7,373 nt of DNA from Oscillospiraceae bacterium. Its GTDB lineage: Bacteria > Bacillota > Clostridia > Oscillospirales > Oscillospiraceae. The translations under genes were made by a program, and so were the position numbers. Position 1 is the first letter of the stretch; each line of letters begins with the position of its first letter. This document shows, in pieces, positions 5,863-7,373 of the stretch. Location of the stretch: positions 1 to 7,373 of the forward strand of contig JAISKY010000183.1 in assembly GCA_031260745.1 (NCBI GenBank), given 5' to 3'. The notes beneath the pieces were generated by a model, which worked only from the letters and a program-made list of their open reading frames with translations, did not search any database and was not told the DNA's origin.

Positions 5863-6281
5863 CGTGTTCCGTCCACCTCCATACTATGCGCTACTTCGCC
5901 GTATACCGTATGTACAAGGAAATCGCACCTTAGCGAATCCAGCCCCACTTGGTCCAGTTTGAAATCGCTTAGTCCGGTTATGCGGTTATCGGGTCTGAAC
6001 GCGTCCAGCAACCGCCGTTTCAATTCCGGCACCACATACCCCCAGTTACTTCCGACCAGTCTGTCGTAATCCATTCCGTGGTTCGGCGTAAAGATTGAGA
6101 ATTTGAACCGAGCTACCGATAATATTTCCTCGATTGTTTGCTTTATCGCCTCGCGACCGTCGCACATTCGCGTTATATGACGCGTTATCGGGTCAATGTA
6201 CCAAGTCAGTGAGGGGAAATCAACGTACTCTATCGTTGTATCTATCGGTAATGCGTTAATTTGTTCCGGCAGTAATGCCAT
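5859..6281 (-). CDS. xkdS-like: Baseplate wedge protein, gp25/DUF2634 family (XkdS-like)
   Basis: This 140-residue protein belongs to the gpW/gp25-related DUF2634 group, which nucleates the tail sheath and joins XkdT in the baseplate wedge. Visible features are TWYIDPITRHITRMCDGREAIKQTIEEIL (26-54), SVARFKFSIFTPNHGMDYDRLVG (55-77, matching the conserved 'L.T.R....GMDY..L.G' part of the family) and a C-terminal beta segment. I chose ATG 6281 because a perfect AAGGAGG (6288-6294) lies 6 nt upstream. An in-frame ATG at 6311 would add ten residues, but it overlaps the preceding gene and has no such site. The stop overlaps the XkdT start. Confidence 0.88.
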   Translation of the reverse strand: MALLPEQINALPIDTTIEYVDFPSLTWYIDPITRHITRMCDGREAIKQTIEEILSVARFKFSIFTPNHGMDYDRLVGSNWGYVVPELKRRLLDAFRPDNRITGLSDFKLDQVGLDSLRCDFLVHTVYGEVAHSMEVDGTR

Positions 6282-6297
6282 ATCGCGCCTCCTTATT

Positions 6298-6966
6298 TTA
6301 GTACATTTCAAATACGCGGCTTACTATGACGTACCGCTGTCCGCCCTGTACGGACATTAACAGCACTTTATCGCCGACTTTGAGTTCCTCCTGAATCCAC
6401 ATTATCTCAGGAGCGCCGCCGTGTACGCCCGGACGTACTTTCAGTTTCTTGCCGTGAATCGTGAAATCCATAGGCACATATTCCCCGGAGCTTTCATCAC
6501 CCTCATTACCGCCCCAATTATCAGTATCTGCTGTATGAGTATGCGGCGGCGATGTGTGGTTATGGGTTTCATCGTCAATTGTTACGGTTTCATATTCCGT
6601 TTCGTCTGCGCTTTCAGTACCGCCTTCGGACCCGCCGGTATTGGAATTATCTATTTGGTGCTTATGCTCCGGCGACGTGTGATTATGCGTGTTATCGTCG
6701 ATTATTACCGCTGTTTCGTCTACGGTAACTCCGTGATTATGCGCTTGAGGCATATGGTTGTGTTCGTAAATAGTAACAAACTGCTCCACAACATTCCGGG
6801 TAAGCAGTAACGCCTGTTTCTTTATTGGCGGCAACGAGCTGTCGAGCAGTTTTATAGACAAGTCCGGCGGCGCGGTTTCTACCGTTCCGACTTCCAAATC
6901 CGTCAAATCGGAATTCTTGATATACTTAGCTATCATCAACTGAATCAAAGAATGTAAGTCATTCAT
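6298..6966 (-). CDS. xkdR-like: Baseplate protein, DUF2577 (XkdR-like), with histidine-rich insert
   Basis: From ATG 6966 this encodes 222 residues. The N-terminus (LHSLIQLMIAKYIKNSD..VGTV.TAPPDLSIKLLDSSLPP) and C-terminus (VHGGAPEIMWIQEELKVGDKVLLMSVQGGQRYVIVSRV) match the DUF2577 pattern of an OB-like spike-region protein. Between them, about residues 66-165, is an acidic, histidine-rich stretch with three HxHx4HxH modules (HNHMPQAHNH, HNHTSPEHKH, HNHTSPPHTH). The last two belong to a 41-residue direct repeat that also contains IDD.THNHTSP and GG.EG. HxH clusters bind metal ions in some phage spikes and fibre tips. The start has GTGAGG 6 nt upstream; a GTG at 6978 overlapping the previous stop is the alternative and adds four residues. 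The gene lies between XkdQ and XkdS as in PBSX. Confidence 0.8.
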   Translation of the reverse strand: MNDLHSLIQLMIAKYIKNSDLTDLEVGTVETAPPDLSIKLLDSSLPPIKKQALLLTRNVVEQFVTIYEHNHMPQAHNHGVTVDETAVIIDDNTHNHTSPEHKHQIDNSNTGGSEGGTESADETEYETVTIDDETHNHTSPPHTHTADTDNWGGNEGDESSGEYVPMDFTIHGKKLKVRPGVHGGAPEIMWIQEELKVGDKVLLMSVQGGQRYVIVSRVFEMY

Positions 6967-6974
6967 CGCGAACC

Positions 6975-7373
6975 TCACTTAATCGGTATTCTGCACTCGA
7001 AGTCCATAAAATGAAAACTTTCCGTGAAATGGTGCGTTGCTGAATCTACAAGCAGAAACGCGTCAAGGTTAATATCTCCGAGTTTTGGTATTTCGCTTAA
7101 TACCATACTCCCGGCGCGGAGTTTCGGAATACCTAAGCAGTTACTGAACGAAATAGTGCGGAGTTTGCGATTGTAATATGTGAGCATTGTTTCCGCCTGT
7201 TGTTGTATCTGCGCGGCGTTCATATTCTCGTCAACTACATCGTAATACTGGAGCGTTCCCCAACGGCTGATTGTTTCACCGTCTTTTACAATGTACACGT
7301 CGCCTTTGCCTGTGTCCTCGTTCGGACGAACCAACTTGATTTGATTGTACGTTTCCTTGTCAATGTCGGTTTT
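6975..7373 (-). CDS. xkdQ-like: XkdQ-like baseplate hub protein (5' end outside window)
   Basis: The reading frame is open from the right edge to TGA at 6977-6975, giving the last 132 residues of a longer protein. VYIVKDGETISRWGTLQYYDVVDE near residues 28-51 of the fragment, NAAQIQQQAETMLTYYNRKLRTISFSNCLG after it, and PKLRAGSMVLSEIP plus LVDSATHHFTESFHFMDFECRI near the end match the C-terminal part of XkdQ/YqbQ proteins. These are gpD-like hub proteins, in which 'D.e.i..wG' and 'a...l' precede the last beta domain. It is the most upstream gene of the cluster here, and its stop overlaps the possible GTG start of the DUF2577 gene. Only the C-terminal third or so is seen, so no catalytic claim is made. 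Confidence 0.8.
   Translation of the reverse strand, partial: KTDIDKETYNQIKLVRPNEDTGKGDVYIVKDGETISRWGTLQYYDVVDENMNAAQIQQQAETMLTYYNRKLRTISFSNCLGIPKLRAGSMVLSEIPKLGDINLDAFLLVDSATHHFTESFHFMDFECRIPIK

Noticed and set aside
1..7373. CRISPR arrays, tRNA or rRNA genes, insertion sequences
   Set aside because: No regular short repeats with spacers, no cloverleaf or rRNA motifs, and no transposase were seen on either strand.

Overview
The window is part of a tailed-phage or prophage late region from a bacterium of moderate GC content. Every supported gene lies on the minus strand, so transcription runs from position 7373 towards position 1. The right part (about 2815-7373) follows the baseplate order of PBSX-like contractile tails (XkdQ, XkdR/DUF2577, XkdS/DUF2634, XkdT/gpJ, XkdU/DUF2313), followed by a tail-fibre-like protein. 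This gene order and the strong AGGAGG-type ribosome sites fit a phage of a low-to-moderate GC Firmicute (Bacillota), possibly a Negativicute. The host is an inference; nothing here names a species or shows whether the element is a free phage or a prophage.

The left part (1-2800) is a complete diversity-generating retroelement (DGR). In transcription order it has a promoter with an overlapping palindrome, an Avd-type accessory gene, a non-coding template region (TR, 2212-2309), a structured spacer, a DGR-class reverse transcriptase (YMDD, GLPLGNVTSQ), a terminator-like hairpin, and a target gene with a C-type-lectin-like domain and a variable region (VR, 240-337). The two 98-bp copies differ at seven sites. 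All seven are adenines of the TR on the coding strand, and they fall in five AAY asparagine codons. This is the signature of adenine-specific mutagenic retrohoming.

Working together, the baseplate genes would build the tail tip. The fibre-like protein and the DGR target protein would form or decorate receptor-binding parts, and the RT with Avd would copy the TR RNA with errors at A and write it into the VR, changing receptor specificity. The target gene runs off the left edge and XkdQ runs off the right edge.

Points deserving a second look are a perfect 8-bp stem with a GAA loop inside the target gene downstream of the VR, an inverted repeat enclosing the TR, a spacer hairpin that repeats the TR 3' end, a palindrome over the DGR promoter, the internal placement of the VR, and three HxHx4HxH modules in the XkdR-like protein.
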